Positions 35,399 through 44,902 of a stretch of DNA of 64,000 bases are shown here, piece by piece. The position numbers were made by a program, and so were the translations under genes. The notes beneath the pieces were generated by a model that was given only the letters and a program-made list of their open reading frames with translations, had not been told where the DNA came from and made no database searches. Origin of the DNA: JBEKCP01 sp049509515 (GTDB lineage Bacteria > Planctomycetota > Planctomycetia > Pirellulales > Thermoguttaceae); contig JBEKZV010000009.1 in the NCBI GenBank assembly GCA_049509515.1, positions 48,420-112,419 of the forward strand, in the 5' to 3' direction. Numbering within the stretch: position 1 is the stretch's first letter; every line of letters begins with the position of its first letter.

Positions 35399-36832
35399 TT
35401 AGGGCTTGACCGGGGCAAGCTCGATCGTGACGTTGCTCTGCTTGACCAAGCGGCCTTGATGCTGGATGATCTCGTAGAGCAGATCGACCTTGGCCGCCGG
35501 CTTGACCGTGGCGGTGTACTGGACGGTCTGGTAGTCGTGGTTCTTGGCCGCCAGCTCGCTGCGGAAAACGACGTGGCCCGGGAAGGTGCGACGGACCTCC
35601 AGATCGACGGGCTTCTTGGTGTAGTTCCGCACACGCTGGCTGTAGATCATGTGATCATCCCAGCCCGCCACGGAGCTGTTCAGCTCGATCTCCACCTTGG
35701 GCTCGCCGACTTTCTTGAAGACGTTCGCGCCGTGGATCAGCATCCACAGGTTCTGCCGCCAGGTCTTCAGTTTCACCAGCTCGAAGATCACCTCCGGGTC
35801 CGGGCCCAGGTTCAACTCGATCTTGTCGCCGATGGGAACGTATTTGATGGGCTGGGCCACCAGGAAGCTCAGGCCGTCGCGGCCGTTCTGGCGGAACAGC
35901 CGCACGACCCCGTCCGGCAGCGGCGTACTGCCGAGCTTCGAGTCCTTGTCGTTCGTCATGAGGTACATCCGCACTAACTGCTCGCCGTATTCCGCCGGGC
36001 GGTAGCGGTACTGGATCTTCACCGGGACGGCGGCCGCTTCGAGGCTCCGCATCCGCTTGGACCAGCCGTTGCGAACGGTCTCGGTGCCCTCGATCGTGAA
36101 GATGAAGTACTCGCTCAGCCCTTCTTTGATCACCTGCTTGGGCTCCTCCGGCTCCGACTTGGCCTCCGCCGATCTGGGCGCGGCCGGGGCGGCGGCGACC
36201 AGTGCCTTCTTGAGGGCTTGCCCCTTGAACCTGGCCAGTTGGTCCTCGGCCAGCTCGGCGACCTTCTCGGGCGCGACCCGCGCCAGCTCGGCGATCTTCT
36301 GCACCAGGTTGATGCGGCCGACCACCAGCCGCACCTGGGCATCCTCGTACTCCTCGCCGGAATTGTTGTACACCCGCACGAAGCCTTCCAGGTGCAGGTC
36401 CGTCTCCGCCGGGTTGGCGATGCACTGGTAGTCCGCCGACCAACTGATGCCGCTGGTGAAGTAAGTGATCTCGATCATGGCCTCGCCGTCCAGCTCGCTC
36501 TGGACGTTCCAGTAGAGCATCTGCGGCTTGGCGTGCGGGAAGGTGGTGTCGAGCACCGTGAGCTTCTCGCCGTGCGTCAGGAACCGCAATTCGACGGAGG
36601 TCGGGTCGATCAGCGTGTTGGCCCAACTGAATTGCAGCGGGTTGGCCCCCGGCTTGAAGCTCACCTTGCGGGTCTCGCGCACCAGCGTCAGGTCTTCCGA
36701 GTTGTAGATAGTCAGTTGCACGGTGTTGCGGGTGGGGACGGTCGAGAGATCGACGTTCTCGGCCCGTGCCACCAGGCTGGCCAGGAGGGCGTACCCGAGC
36801 GCCGCCGTGATTGGGACAAGTATGGATCGCAT
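35399..36832 (-). CDS. secreted DUF4139-like protein, tandem paralog C
   Basis: A 477-residue paralog starting at ATG 36832, fixed by a perfect AAGGAGGT about 7 bases upstream and a signal peptide (VPITAALGYALLASLVARA). The frame remains open upstream across the preceding gene, but that part is noise. It shares the DUF4139 core with A and B (ITYFTSGISWSADYQCIAN, GFVRVYNNSGEEYEDAQ) but is the most divergent of the three. Its linker is alanine-rich and helical (VAAAPAAPRSAEAKSEPEEP). The strongest ribosome site of the operon belongs to this gene, which may set the level of all three coupled paralogs. Function unknown. Confidence 0.83.
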   Translation of the reverse strand: MRSILVPITAALGYALLASLVARAENVDLSTVPTRNTVQLTIYNSEDLTLVRETRKVSFKPGANPLQFSWANTLIDPTSVELRFLTHGEKLTVLDTTFPHAKPQMLYWNVQSELDGEAMIEITYFTSGISWSADYQCIANPAETDLHLEGFVRVYNNSGEEYEDAQVRLVVGRINLVQKIAELARVAPEKVAELAEDQLARFKGQALKKALVAAAPAAPRSAEAKSEPEEPKQVIKEGLSEYFIFTIEGTETVRNGWSKRMRSLEAAAVPVKIQYRYRPAEYGEQLVRMYLMTNDKDSKLGSTPLPDGVVRLFRQNGRDGLSFLVAQPIKYVPIGDKIELNLGPDPEVIFELVKLKTWRQNLWMLIHGANVFKKVGEPKVEIELNSSVAGWDDHMIYSQRVRNYTKKPVDLEVRRTFPGHVVFRSELAAKNHDYQTVQYTATVKPAAKVDLLYEIIQHQGRLVKQSNVTIELAPVKP

Positions 36833-36849
36833 CGGCGTGACCTCCTTTC

Positions 36850-38112
36850 TTACCACTCGTTCTTGATGAGCAGGTGGAGCTTGTGGGTGATCTTCTCGGC
36901 CTTGCCGTCGGCGCCCCGGGCCGGCAGCCGGACGTGGAAGAGCAACTGTTCGAAGGTGCTCTTCTCCTTGTCCGGCCCCTCCGCGAACGTGGTGGTCTTG
37001 CCCAGCTCCCACTGCACGTCGCGGCCCGTGTCGCCGGCCACTTCGTTGCGGATGGCGCGGACGTTCTCCGACACGTCCAGCACGACGGCCTTGTCCTTGA
37101 AGTTCTCGATCTCGAATTTGACGATCACCTCGCGGTCGTAGAGGTTGCCGGCGATGCGGTGCTGCTCGTTCTTGTCGATGGTGCGGCGGACGACCACGTC
37201 CTGGGCCACGCCCACGTAGAGCCGCATCTCGTCGTCCAGGGGCGTGAACTTGCCCCAGTCCTCGCCGATGAAGGCCGTGCCGCCGTGGCCGTCCTCCTGG
37301 AAGATGCGGACCTTGCCGTATTGCAGCGGCGCCGCCCCCAGGCCGTGCGGCTTGTCGTTCTTCAGCACGTAGTGCATGGGCACCAGCAGTTTGTTCTGCG
37401 GGCGGTCGAGCCAGCCGTGCGCCTGCGGGTCGCAGGTGTAGGTCTTCTGGACCGGCACCGCGGCGAACTTCTCGACGAGCATCTCCTTGGTCTCGTTGAT
37501 GCCGATCGGCTTGAGAAAGCGGGGGCCGAAACCCGCCCACAGCCCCGTCGAGCCGAACGACTCGTTGGCCAGATTCTGGATCCGCATGTACTCGGAGAGC
37601 ACCAGGGCCTTCTCGTCGTGCGCCGCGACGGCCCGGTAGTTGAAGCTCTTGTTCATGTTGCCCAAGAGGTAGCTGATGCGGACCCGGGCGGAGCCGGAAT
37701 CGCTGGAGGAGACCTTCCAAACCAGCGCGGCCTCGTTGGGCGGATAGCTCACCGAAAGGACCTTGACCTCCAGCGGCTTGGCCTCCTGGGCGGGGCCGGG
37801 CTTGGCTTCCGCCCCAGCCGCCTTGGCCGGCGCCTTGGGGGCCTCGGCGTCACCGCCCGCAATCACCCGGAACACGATCGTGTTCGGGTCGATCTGGGTG
37901 TTGGCCCACGAGAAATCGACCTGATTGACGTCCCGCACCAGCGGCACGATCCTTTCCTCTTCGACGAGCGTGGCGTTGGGGTTGTCCAACTGGATTTCGA
38001 CCCTCTCCCGCACGGGGAGGGTGATCAGTTTGATCCGGGCAGCGGCCGTGGAAGGCAAACTCCACACGACAGTGGCCGCGACCAACCACAGGGCCCAAGT
38101 ACGGTATCGCAT
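36850..38112 (-). CDS. secreted protein, divergent relative leading the DUF4139-like operon
   Basis: A 420-residue exported protein, start ATG 38112 (GAGGAG about 8 bases upstream; signal LWLVAATVVWSLPSTAAA). It mirrors the layout of the three paralogs downstream: an N-terminal strand block with ITLPVRERVEIQLDNPNATL and VNQVDFSWANTQIDPNTI (compare LEFSWANTLIDPTSVQ in the paralogs), a central VRISYLLGNMNKSFNYRAV, and a C-terminal beta domain. The shared FSWANTxIDPxx motif indicates common origin, but overall similarity is low. An Ala/Pro/Lys linker near residues 100-120 interrupts the first domain. It is 17 bp ahead of paralog C and presumably shares its promoter. It could be a partner subunit of the paralogs (inference). 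Confidence 0.78.
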   Translation of the reverse strand: MRYRTWALWLVAATVVWSLPSTAAARIKLITLPVRERVEIQLDNPNATLVEEERIVPLVRDVNQVDFSWANTQIDPNTIVFRVIAGGDAEAPKAPAKAAGAEAKPGPAQEAKPLEVKVLSVSYPPNEAALVWKVSSSDSGSARVRISYLLGNMNKSFNYRAVAAHDEKALVLSEYMRIQNLANESFGSTGLWAGFGPRFLKPIGINETKEMLVEKFAAVPVQKTYTCDPQAHGWLDRPQNKLLVPMHYVLKNDKPHGLGAAPLQYGKVRIFQEDGHGGTAFIGEDWGKFTPLDDEMRLYVGVAQDVVVRRTIDKNEQHRIAGNLYDREVIVKFEIENFKDKAVVLDVSENVRAIRNEVAGDTGRDVQWELGKTTTFAEGPDKEKSTFEQLLFHVRLPARGADGKAEKITHKLHLLIKNEW

Positions 38113-38634
38113 TGCATTGCTCCTCGGGTTTGGGTCGGGAGATGGCACGGCAGCGGGCGGCCGCCACCCCAACCTCTCGACCAATAGGACGACGCTCGCG
38201 GTCGGTTAGTTCCCGGCGGCGCGGATTTCTCGGACCCCGCGGGGCTGGTTCCTGCCGGGCAACCGCGTGCGGGCCGACGTGCAAGTATAGCTTGACAGGA
38301 TCGCAGCGAGCGGGACCACCCTCCGGCGAGGGGTCGGGCCGCATGGCTTGGCGGCGGCGAGCATGCGCTACCCGCACCGTACGCGGCACCACTGGCTCTG
38401 TACCTGGGCGTTCACTCCGCGCAGGGTGCCACGCACCAGCGTCGTGTTCTCGGCGATGCCATCGATCAGACGTTCTCGGGTCTTTTTCCGCATCTCGCCA
38501 AGCGAAGGGCTGAGGGAGCGATGGTGGGAGCCTCCGCCAGAGAACTCGGTGGCAAAAGGTTGGACGGCCGGTTAGAATTACGAATGACTCCAAGTGGGCC
38601 GAACCAGCAGAAACAGTCCTTGACGAGCAGTTCC
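38113..38634. other. intergenic region between divergent operons
   Basis: No convincing coding sequence. A TAGAAT hexamer (38573-38578, 5 of 6 to the -10 consensus) has no good -35 partner, but it would place transcription near 38585, just upstream of the preferred start at 38635. TTGACA at 38292-38297 has no matching -10 at the right distance. On the minus strand TATACT (complement of 38284-38289) could be a -10 for the DUF4139 operon but also lacks a -35. Confidence 0.35.
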
Positions 38635-41600
38635 ATGTTGCCAAGTGCAAATGTCGGGTCGGTCGTTGGGCAGCGGCAAGCGTGGGCGACAAGCGTGGGC
38701 TGGCGGCTCGCATTTCTGGGGCTGTTCAGCGGCGCGACCTTCGCCCTGGCCGCCGATCCTTCACCGCCGTCCCAGCCACCCCAGCCTTCCGCGCCGGCGG
38801 AGAAGGCCCCGGTGTCCCCTTCGCAGCCGCCGACCGCCCCCGCACCGCCTCGAACCGGCGCCGCGAACGCGGCCGTGCAGCCTGCGGCGAAGGATTTGCC
38901 GGCCAGCGGCGCTCCGGCGGAGGCGCATGCCGCGCTAGTCAAGCAGTTGGCCGACAACTCCTATGAGAAGCGCCACGAAGCGGCCGTGCAATTGGCCGCG
39001 CAGGGCCTCGCCGCGCAGAAGGCGATCCAGGCGGGACTTCGGGACCCGGACGTGGAGGTTCGCCGATGCTGCCGCCGGTTGCTGGTCCAGGTGCTGGAGG
39101 CCGACTTCAGCCGCCGCCTGGATGAGCTCCTGGCCGATAACGAGGGGAAAAAGGAGCACGCGTTGCCCTGCTGGAAGCGTTATGCCGAAGTCTTCGGCAA
39201 GGACAAAGAGGCCCGGCAGGCGTTCGTGGACATGCAGAGGGCCGAGACGGCGCTGATGGAGTCGGCCGAGGTGGGCGACGAATTGGCCACCCAGATCCTG
39301 CGCCTCCGTTGGCAGCAGGTGTTTCAGTGGATGTTCGGCAACCAGGGGCAGCCGAACCAGCAGCCGGGCTTCGGCAGTCTGGCGGCCTTGCTGTTCGTGT
39401 CGGTCGACATGGAAGTCAAGGTGCCGCCGGAACTCGCGAACAACAACATGTGCGTGAACGTGTTCCACCAGGGCGCCTTCCAGCAGGCACTGAACGACAG
39501 CGCCCGCAAGGCAATGGCCCGCAAGCTCCTTGGCCGATGGATCCGGCAGCCGACCGGCCAGCAGTTCGTCATTCAAAAGCTCCAGCTTGCCATGCAGTAC
39601 CAGGTGAAAGAGGCATTGGGCATTGCAGTCGATCTGCTGAAGAGCAATGCGGCGAACAATGCCCAGATGATGGGCTACGGAATCGAGGCCGTGGCCCGCC
39701 TCGGCGGCAAGCCGTACGGAGCAATGCTCGTGCCGCTGCTGAAGGACAACCGCGAGTGCATGCGGCACATCATGATGGTCAATAACAAGCAGGAGATCAG
39801 ATCGGTCGAGGTCCGCGACGTGGCCTTGGCGTGGCTCATCGAGTTGACCGGCCAGGACCACGCGCAGTACGACATGCCCGAGGTGAAGCAGTGGTTCGAG
39901 AACCTGCGGCGGTTCCCACAGAACATGTTCAATTTCTTCAACATGGGCTTCCAGGACGCGTCGAAGCGCGAGGTCGCGCTGAAGAAGCTGCAGGAGTGGC
40001 TGAAGAGCAACCCGCCGGCGGAGCCGCCGCCCGTGCCGGCGGCCGAGGGCCAGCCGCCGCCCGCGCCCCGTGTCGCGCCCGGTCAGCCCGTGATGGGCCC
40101 TCAGCCGGTCCAGCCGAAAGAAGCGGCGGGCTCGGTGTCGGTGGTGGGCCTGGCAATGGCCGATCGCGCGCAGACCCGCAAGCTGGCCGAGGCCAAGAGA
40201 CTGATCGACCGCGAGTCGTACACCGAGGCGACCAACGTGTTGGGCGAGATCCTTTCGGCGCCGGCCGACTTCGCGTTCAAGCCGGACCCCGCCCATTCGC
40301 TCTATCGGCGGCTGAAGCCTGCCGCGGAAAACCTGCTCGGCCAACTCCCGGAAGAAGGGTTGCGGGGCTACGAACTGCAATTCGGCGCAAGCGGACGGCA
40401 AAAGCTGGCAGAGGCGACGGCCGCCGGCAGCCCGCTGGCGCTGGCGCGTGTGGTCGAGAGCTTCTTCTACACCGAGGCCGGAGCGGAGGCGGCCTACCTG
40501 CTGGGCACCCACCACCGCAACGTAGGACAACCGCTCTTGGCCGCGTTCCTCCTGCAGCGGCTGGAAAGCGAGCCTCGCCGGGCTGCACGCTTCCAGCCCG
40601 CACTATCCCTGGAATTGGCCGCGTGCTACCTGAGATGCCGCATGCCGAAGTCCGCCCGGGAAGTGCTGCTTCGCTTGAAGGCGGCCAATCCGACGGGCAC
40701 GGTCCCGATCGCCGGCAAAGAGCGCAAGCTCTTCGATAGCGACCGGCAGGCCCTGGCGTGGCTCGAAGGGGTCATCGGTCCGCAACCGGCCCCGGGCGGC
40801 GATTGGCCGATGTTCGCCGGCAGCCCTGCACGGTACGTCGCCGGCGCGGACAGCAACCCGTTCTTGCGGCCCAAGTACAGGGTCGCCACGGAGACCGATT
40901 CCGCGGTCCAGGCAGGCTTGCAGGCGATTGGCAACGAAACGCGCCAGCTCCGCCGCGCCGCGATCTCCGACCTCTGCCCGCTGCTGGTCGGCCGGACGGT
41001 GCTGTTCCGCACGGCCGCCGGCCTGCGCGCAGTGGACTTCGCCACCGGTGCCGTTCGCTGGGAAGCCCCGCTGGAGGATGCCCTCGCCTCCTTCCTGGCC
41101 TGCGCCAACGCGGAGAGAAAGTCGAAGCAGTCCGACCTGATCCAGCGCGGCCTGAGGAAGCGGTTGTGGGAAGAACATGCGTTCGGCACCATGAGCAGCG
41201 ACGGCCAGTCGGTGTTCGGTCTGGAGGGGATGCCGTTCGACCTCGGTGCGGACAACCAGGCCATGACCGTCCTGCCCGACGGCCGGCGTCAACTCCCGCC
41301 CGGCTCGCTGACCGGCTACAACCTGCTGTGCGCCTATGACGTTCAGACCGGCAAGCTGAAATGGGAGGTGGGCGGGCCGCCGGGAATTGCCGGCAATCGG
41401 CTCGCCGGGACCTACTTCCTTGGCCCGCCCCTGCCCTTGGACGATCAGTTGTACGTTGCCGCCGAGAGTCAGGAGCAGACGAAGCTGTTCGTCCTCCATC
41501 CGGGCACGGGGGCCGTGGTCTCCGAATGGGTGCTGACCGTGCACGAGGAGCCGAGTTCCGCTCTTGGCATGTTCATGCCGTGGCAAATGAACCGCATGCC

Positions 41601-44421
41601 GCAACGGCAGACGACCGCCGGCCCCGCGTTCGGCGACGGCGTGCTGGTCTGTTGCACCTCGGACTACCGCTACCTCGGCGTCAGCCTGGTTAACGGCTCG
41701 GTTCTCTGGGTGTACGAAGGGCAGCAACAAGAGTCGTTCAACCGATTCAATTTCTTCGCGATCCAGATGAGGCAGAGCGCGCCGTCGGAGAAGCTCGATC
41801 GCTGGTGCGATGCCGGGATGATCATCGCCGCAGGGCACGTGCTGCTCACGCCGCCGAACTCCGACCAGTTGGTCTGCCTGCGCCTGGCCGACGGTCAACA
41901 GGCATGGTCGGCGCCGCGGAGCGACGGGCTGTACGTGGGCGGCGTCCACGAGGACAAGGTGCTGGTCGTGGGGCGCAAGGGCCTGCGGGCACTGAAACTC
42001 GCCGATGGCCAGCCCGCCTGGCACGATGACGTCAACTGGCCGGGCGGCGCCATCACGGGCGGACGCGGTTACTTGGGCGCTACCCGGTATTACGTGCCGC
42101 TGACGAACTGCGAGGTGGCCGCCGTGGACCTGGCCAAGGGCGAAAGCGCCTCTCGCACCCGCTCGACCGACGGCGCCGTGCCGGGCAACCTCGTCAGTTG
42201 CCGGGGGGCGGTTGTTTCCCAAAGCGTCGACCTGTTGTGCCGCTTCGACCTCCTCCCGGCCAGGCTCGGCGAGTTGGAAACCGAACTGGCCAAGCGCCCG
42301 CAGGATGCCGGGCTCCTGGTCGAGTACGGCGAAGCCCTCTTGGCCCAGGGCCGTCACGGCGAGGCGATCGAGCGGCTTCGCGCCGCGCTGAAGGCCGAGC
42401 GGGCCGACCGCGCGCAGCAGTTGCTGGCCGACGCCATCGCCGAGGCCCTGCGCCTGGATTTCGCCAAGTTCCGCCCCATGGTCGATGAAATCGACCGGCT
42501 GCTGGACAAGCCCGAGCACCGCTCCCGCCTGCTCCGCGAACTGGCGCTGGGTTGCCAGCGGGCCGGTCAAGGCCGCGAGGCGATCGAGAATTACCTGAAA
42601 TGGATCGACCTGATTGGCGATGCCAAGAAGCTCGAACAGCCCGACGCCGCGCGCGTGGCCAGAAGCGACCGCTTGGCGCAGGCCGGACTGGCGGAACTCT
42701 GGGCTGCGGCCAAGCCGGAGGACCGCGCGGAATTGGATCGCCGCATCGCGTCGCGCCTCCGCGACGACCAGTTGCCGCAGTACCTTGCCCTGTTCGGGTT
42801 CCATCCCAGCGCCAACGACGTGCGGCTCAGGTTGGCCAAGAAATACCTGGAGCCCGCCAAGCCCGAGGACAAGCATTTCCTGGAAGCGGAACTGCTGCTG
42901 GAGCGCGTGGCCCATACGGGCAGCCCCGCGGAGCAGCGCGAGGCGGCGGCCCGGTTGGCGGCCCTGGTCCGCGACGCCGGACGCCCGGAGGAGGTCGCGC
43001 CGACGGACCCCTGGCCGGCCGGACTCGTCAAGAAGGAAGCCCGCAAACAGCAGGCGAACCAGCCGCGCGCCATCTACAACCGCATGCCCCTCTGGCTGCC
43101 CGATGGCAACCGCTCGTTTTCCATCGTTTTCGCCAGCGACGGGCAATCGATCCAGGAACGGAGCCCTCAAGGCCAGGTCCGCTGGCAACTCCCGGTAGCC
43201 GATCTCAAGGTCCATCCCCAGGCCATGGGTTACTTGTACAACTTCAGCGACGGGTGCCTCGCGGGACATTTGCTCGTTGCCGCGCTGGGCAACCGCGCCG
43301 CCGCCATCGATACCTTCGCGGTCGCCGGCGGCGACCCGAAGAACCCCAAGGCCAAACTCCTGTGGGCGCAGGATTCGCCGACGACCAACATTCAGCCGAA
43401 CGCGTTCCACCTGCAGGCATGGCGCCGGCGACTCCAAATGCAGCGACAGGCCAAACCGCTCGCGTCGGCGCTCCCCGCGCCGATCGCGGCCACGGCGGAA
43501 TACGTCTGCTTCGAGCAGGACCACAAACTGCTGGCGGTCGAGCCGCTCACCGGCCGGACGCTCTGGGCCCGCGAGGGCCTGGACGCCGACACCGACCTGT
43601 TCGGCGACGAGGAGCTGATCTTTGCCACATCGCCCGAGTCCACCGAGGCCCTGGTCATTTGCGGACTGGACGGGCGCGAGCTGGGCCGCCGTCAGGTCCC
43701 TCCGCTCAACAAGCGAGTCATGACCCTCGGCCGGCGAGTGCTCACCTGGGAAACCGGCAAACAGGCCGATCTGACCCTCTTCGACCCCTGGGCGCGGCAA
43801 GTGATCTGGCAGCGGCACTTCGACCCCACGTCCCAGCTCTGGCCGATCGGCCGCAGCGAAGTGGGCGTGCTCGATCCCGGGGGCAACTTCGCGGTGGTCA
43901 ACCTGGCCGCGGGGGAACTGGCGGTCAAGGCGCAGGTCGAGCCCTTGGAATCGCTGGACGGGCTCGTCGTCTTGCGCTCCGGCGGGCGCTACACTCTGTT
44001 GACCAACCGCCCCGACACCGAGCCAAACCCTTTCGGCAATGTCGTTCAGTCCGGCAACGTGATGGTGGGCGGTTGGGCTCACGGCTTCAACGCCGCAGGG
44101 GCGAAACTCTGGTCCGCGCAACTCCCCACGCAGAACATCAACGTCTTCCAGCCTCAGGATCTGCCGGTGTTGTTCCTTTACCGCCAGCATATGAAGGCCA
44201 CGCCGCTGCCCAACGGCGGCTTCCAGGGCGGCCAATGGCAGGGCGAGGTGTTCTGCCTCGACACGCGCAACGGCAAGGCCCTGCACGAGGACGCCACGCA
44301 AGACAACAACCTTTACGAAGTGGATGTCGATCCCGGCCGCCGCATTGAGTTCCACTCGAACTCCCAATCGGTGACGCTCACGTTCCCTGGGCCGGCGCCT
44401 GGCAGGCCAGGGGCGCGGTGA
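38635..44421 (+). CDS. giant exported HEAT/TPR/PQQ-type beta-propeller protein (1928 aa)
   Basis: A very large planctomycete-type protein. The signal region ends LAFLGLFSGATFALAADP, followed by a Pro/Ala-rich linker. HEAT-like helices come next (YEKRHEAAVQLAAQGLAAQ, DPDVEVRRCCRRLLVQ). A helical TPR-like section follows (LAEAKRLIDRESYTEATNVL, YLLGTHHRNVGQPLLAAFLL). Two blocks of PQQ-like propeller blades are then visible: LLCAYDVQTGKLKWEVGG, LVCLRLADGQQAWSAP, LRALKLADGQPAWHDDV in the first; LLAVEPLTGRTLWAREG in the second. TPR-like repeats lie between (LLVEYGEALLAQGRHGEAIE). No PQQ-dehydrogenase catalytic features are apparent, so it is probably a scaffold. Start is uncertain; ATG 38521 and 38584 are alternatives, and none has a clear ribosome site. 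Confidence 0.82.
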   Translation: MLPSANVGSVVGQRQAWATSVGWRLAFLGLFSGATFALAADPSPPSQPPQPSAPAEKAPVSPSQPPTAPAPPRTGAANAAVQPAAKDLPASGAPAEAHAALVKQLADNSYEKRHEAAVQLAAQGLAAQKAIQAGLRDPDVEVRRCCRRLLVQVLEADFSRRLDELLADNEGKKEHALPCWKRYAEVFGKDKEARQAFVDMQRAETALMESAEVGDELATQILRLRWQQVFQWMFGNQGQPNQQPGFGSLAALLFVSVDMEVKVPPELANNNMCVNVFHQGAFQQALNDSARKAMARKLLGRWIRQPTGQQFVIQKLQLAMQYQVKEALGIAVDLLKSNAANNAQMMGYGIEAVARLGGKPYGAMLVPLLKDNRECMRHIMMVNNKQEIRSVEVRDVALAWLIELTGQDHAQYDMPEVKQWFENLRRFPQNMFNFFNMGFQDASKREVALKKLQEWLKSNPPAEPPPVPAAEGQPPPAPRVAPGQPVMGPQPVQPKEAAGSVSVVGLAMADRAQTRKLAEAKRLIDRESYTEATNVLGEILSAPADFAFKPDPAHSLYRRLKPAAENLLGQLPEEGLRGYELQFGASGRQKLAEATAAGSPLALARVVESFFYTEAGAEAAYLLGTHHRNVGQPLLAAFLLQRLESEPRRAARFQPALSLELAACYLRCRMPKSAREVLLRLKAANPTGTVPIAGKERKLFDSDRQALAWLEGVIGPQPAPGGDWPMFAGSPARYVAGADSNPFLRPKYRVATETDSAVQAGLQAIGNETRQLRRAAISDLCPLLVGRTVLFRTAAGLRAVDFATGAVRWEAPLEDALASFLACANAERKSKQSDLIQRGLRKRLWEEHAFGTMSSDGQSVFGLEGMPFDLGADNQAMTVLPDGRRQLPPGSLTGYNLLCAYDVQTGKLKWEVGGPPGIAGNRLAGTYFLGPPLPLDDQLYVAAESQEQTKLFVLHPGTGAVVSEWVLTVHEEPSSALGMFMPWQMNRMPQRQTTAGPAFGDGVLVCCTSDYRYLGVSLVNGSVLWVYEGQQQESFNRFNFFAIQMRQSAPSEKLDRWCDAGMIIAAGHVLLTPPNSDQLVCLRLADGQQAWSAPRSDGLYVGGVHEDKVLVVGRKGLRALKLADGQPAWHDDVNWPGGAITGGRGYLGATRYYVPLTNCEVAAVDLAKGESASRTRSTDGAVPGNLVSCRGAVVSQSVDLLCRFDLLPARLGELETELAKRPQDAGLLVEYGEALLAQGRHGEAIERLRAALKAERADRAQQLLADAIAEALRLDFAKFRPMVDEIDRLLDKPEHRSRLLRELALGCQRAGQGREAIENYLKWIDLIGDAKKLEQPDAARVARSDRLAQAGLAELWAAAKPEDRAELDRRIASRLRDDQLPQYLALFGFHPSANDVRLRLAKKYLEPAKPEDKHFLEAELLLERVAHTGSPAEQREAAARLAALVRDAGRPEEVAPTDPWPAGLVKKEARKQQANQPRAIYNRMPLWLPDGNRSFSIVFASDGQSIQERSPQGQVRWQLPVADLKVHPQAMGYLYNFSDGCLAGHLLVAALGNRAAAIDTFAVAGGDPKNPKAKLLWAQDSPTTNIQPNAFHLQAWRRRLQMQRQAKPLASALPAPIAATAEYVCFEQDHKLLAVEPLTGRTLWAREGLDADTDLFGDEELIFATSPESTEALVICGLDGRELGRRQVPPLNKRVMTLGRRVLTWETGKQADLTLFDPWARQVIWQRHFDPTSQLWPIGRSEVGVLDPGGNFAVVNLAAGELAVKAQVEPLESLDGLVVLRSGGRYTLLTNRPDTEPNPFGNVVQSGNVMVGGWAHGFNAAGAKLWSAQLPTQNINVFQPQDLPVLFLYRQHMKATPLPNGGFQGGQWQGEVFCLDTRNGKALHEDATQDNNLYEVDVDPGRRIEFHSNSQSVTLTFPGPAPGRPGAR

Positions 44422-44902
44422 GACCCGGGCCAGTGCGCTGGTCCATCTCTGAAAGAGGCCGTAGGGTCAAAATACTCTGCCAAACCGCAACTGTCCGGCT
44501 GTGTTGGTTGTTAGTTGCCAACGATCTTGGGATTCAACTGTCGCAGGGTATTCGACAGCCTCAAGGAGGTTGGCAGGCAACGCCGTCCCGAAGGCCAGAT
44601 AACCCCTTAACTGGCAACGGGTTATGGCTCGGCTTGTCGAGACCAGAACTCGGTGGACTAGCGCACCGGTCTCGGGTGGCAGCCGTCCATCCGCGCGTGA
44701 AAGAGTGCCGAGGCGCAGAAACCGTTCGGGCCCTCGAGTGCCCTCCCGGTTGCTCGCGCGGCCAAGATGGTCCGACAGTGTTGCATCAGGGGCGGCGGGG
44801 AATCACAATGGCTATCAGTAGCTGCCCGACGGCACCGTTGCGATCGTGCGACCGCCGCGAGCGGTGCCGAGCATGAGCGCAACAGTCCAGGAGAAAACGA
44901 GC
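44422..44902. other. long intergenic leader region, no gene seen
   Basis: About 480 bp before the Tat oxidoreductase. A 152-codon frame (44418-44876) has no protein character. ATAACCC (44599-44605) pairs with GGGTTAT (44619-44625) to give a 7-bp stem with a 13-base loop. TTGCAT (44781-44786) and CACAAT (44804-44809) are spaced 17 bp and could be a weak promoter. A leader this long could hold a regulatory RNA, but I recognise no known class. Confidence 0.3.

Larger units (their letters stand above)
32446..36832. repeat. three tandem near-identical gene copies (recent duplications)
   Basis: Copies A, B and C align along most of their length at DNA level. For example 33553-33772 and 35005-35222 differ by only scattered bases, and a 47-bp stretch is identical between 32513-32559 and 33979-34025. 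The corresponding part of copy C (about 36448-36667) is also alignable but with more changes. The linkers at about 33235-33360, 34680-34810 and 36130-36260 do not align. Confidence 0.85.

Noticed and set aside
38292..38297. Perfect TTGACA hexamer on the plus strand
   Set aside because: No -10-like hexamer at 16-18 bp downstream (sequence there is GACCAC-like) and the next start is over 300 bp away.
40603..44367. 1254-codon minus-strand frame opposite the propeller protein
   Set aside because: Composition and lack of any motif mark it as a shadow. The plus frame contains clear propeller and TPR repeats.
38635..44421. PQQ-dependent dehydrogenase activity for the giant propeller protein
   Set aside because: The blades resemble PQQ repeats, but I saw no vicinal Cys pair, calcium-binding set or heme site, and the N-terminal HEAT and TPR parts point to a scaffold.
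44418..44876. 152-codon frame before the Tat oxidoreductase
   Set aside because: No ribosome site, no recognisable motif, and codon use unlike the genes around it.
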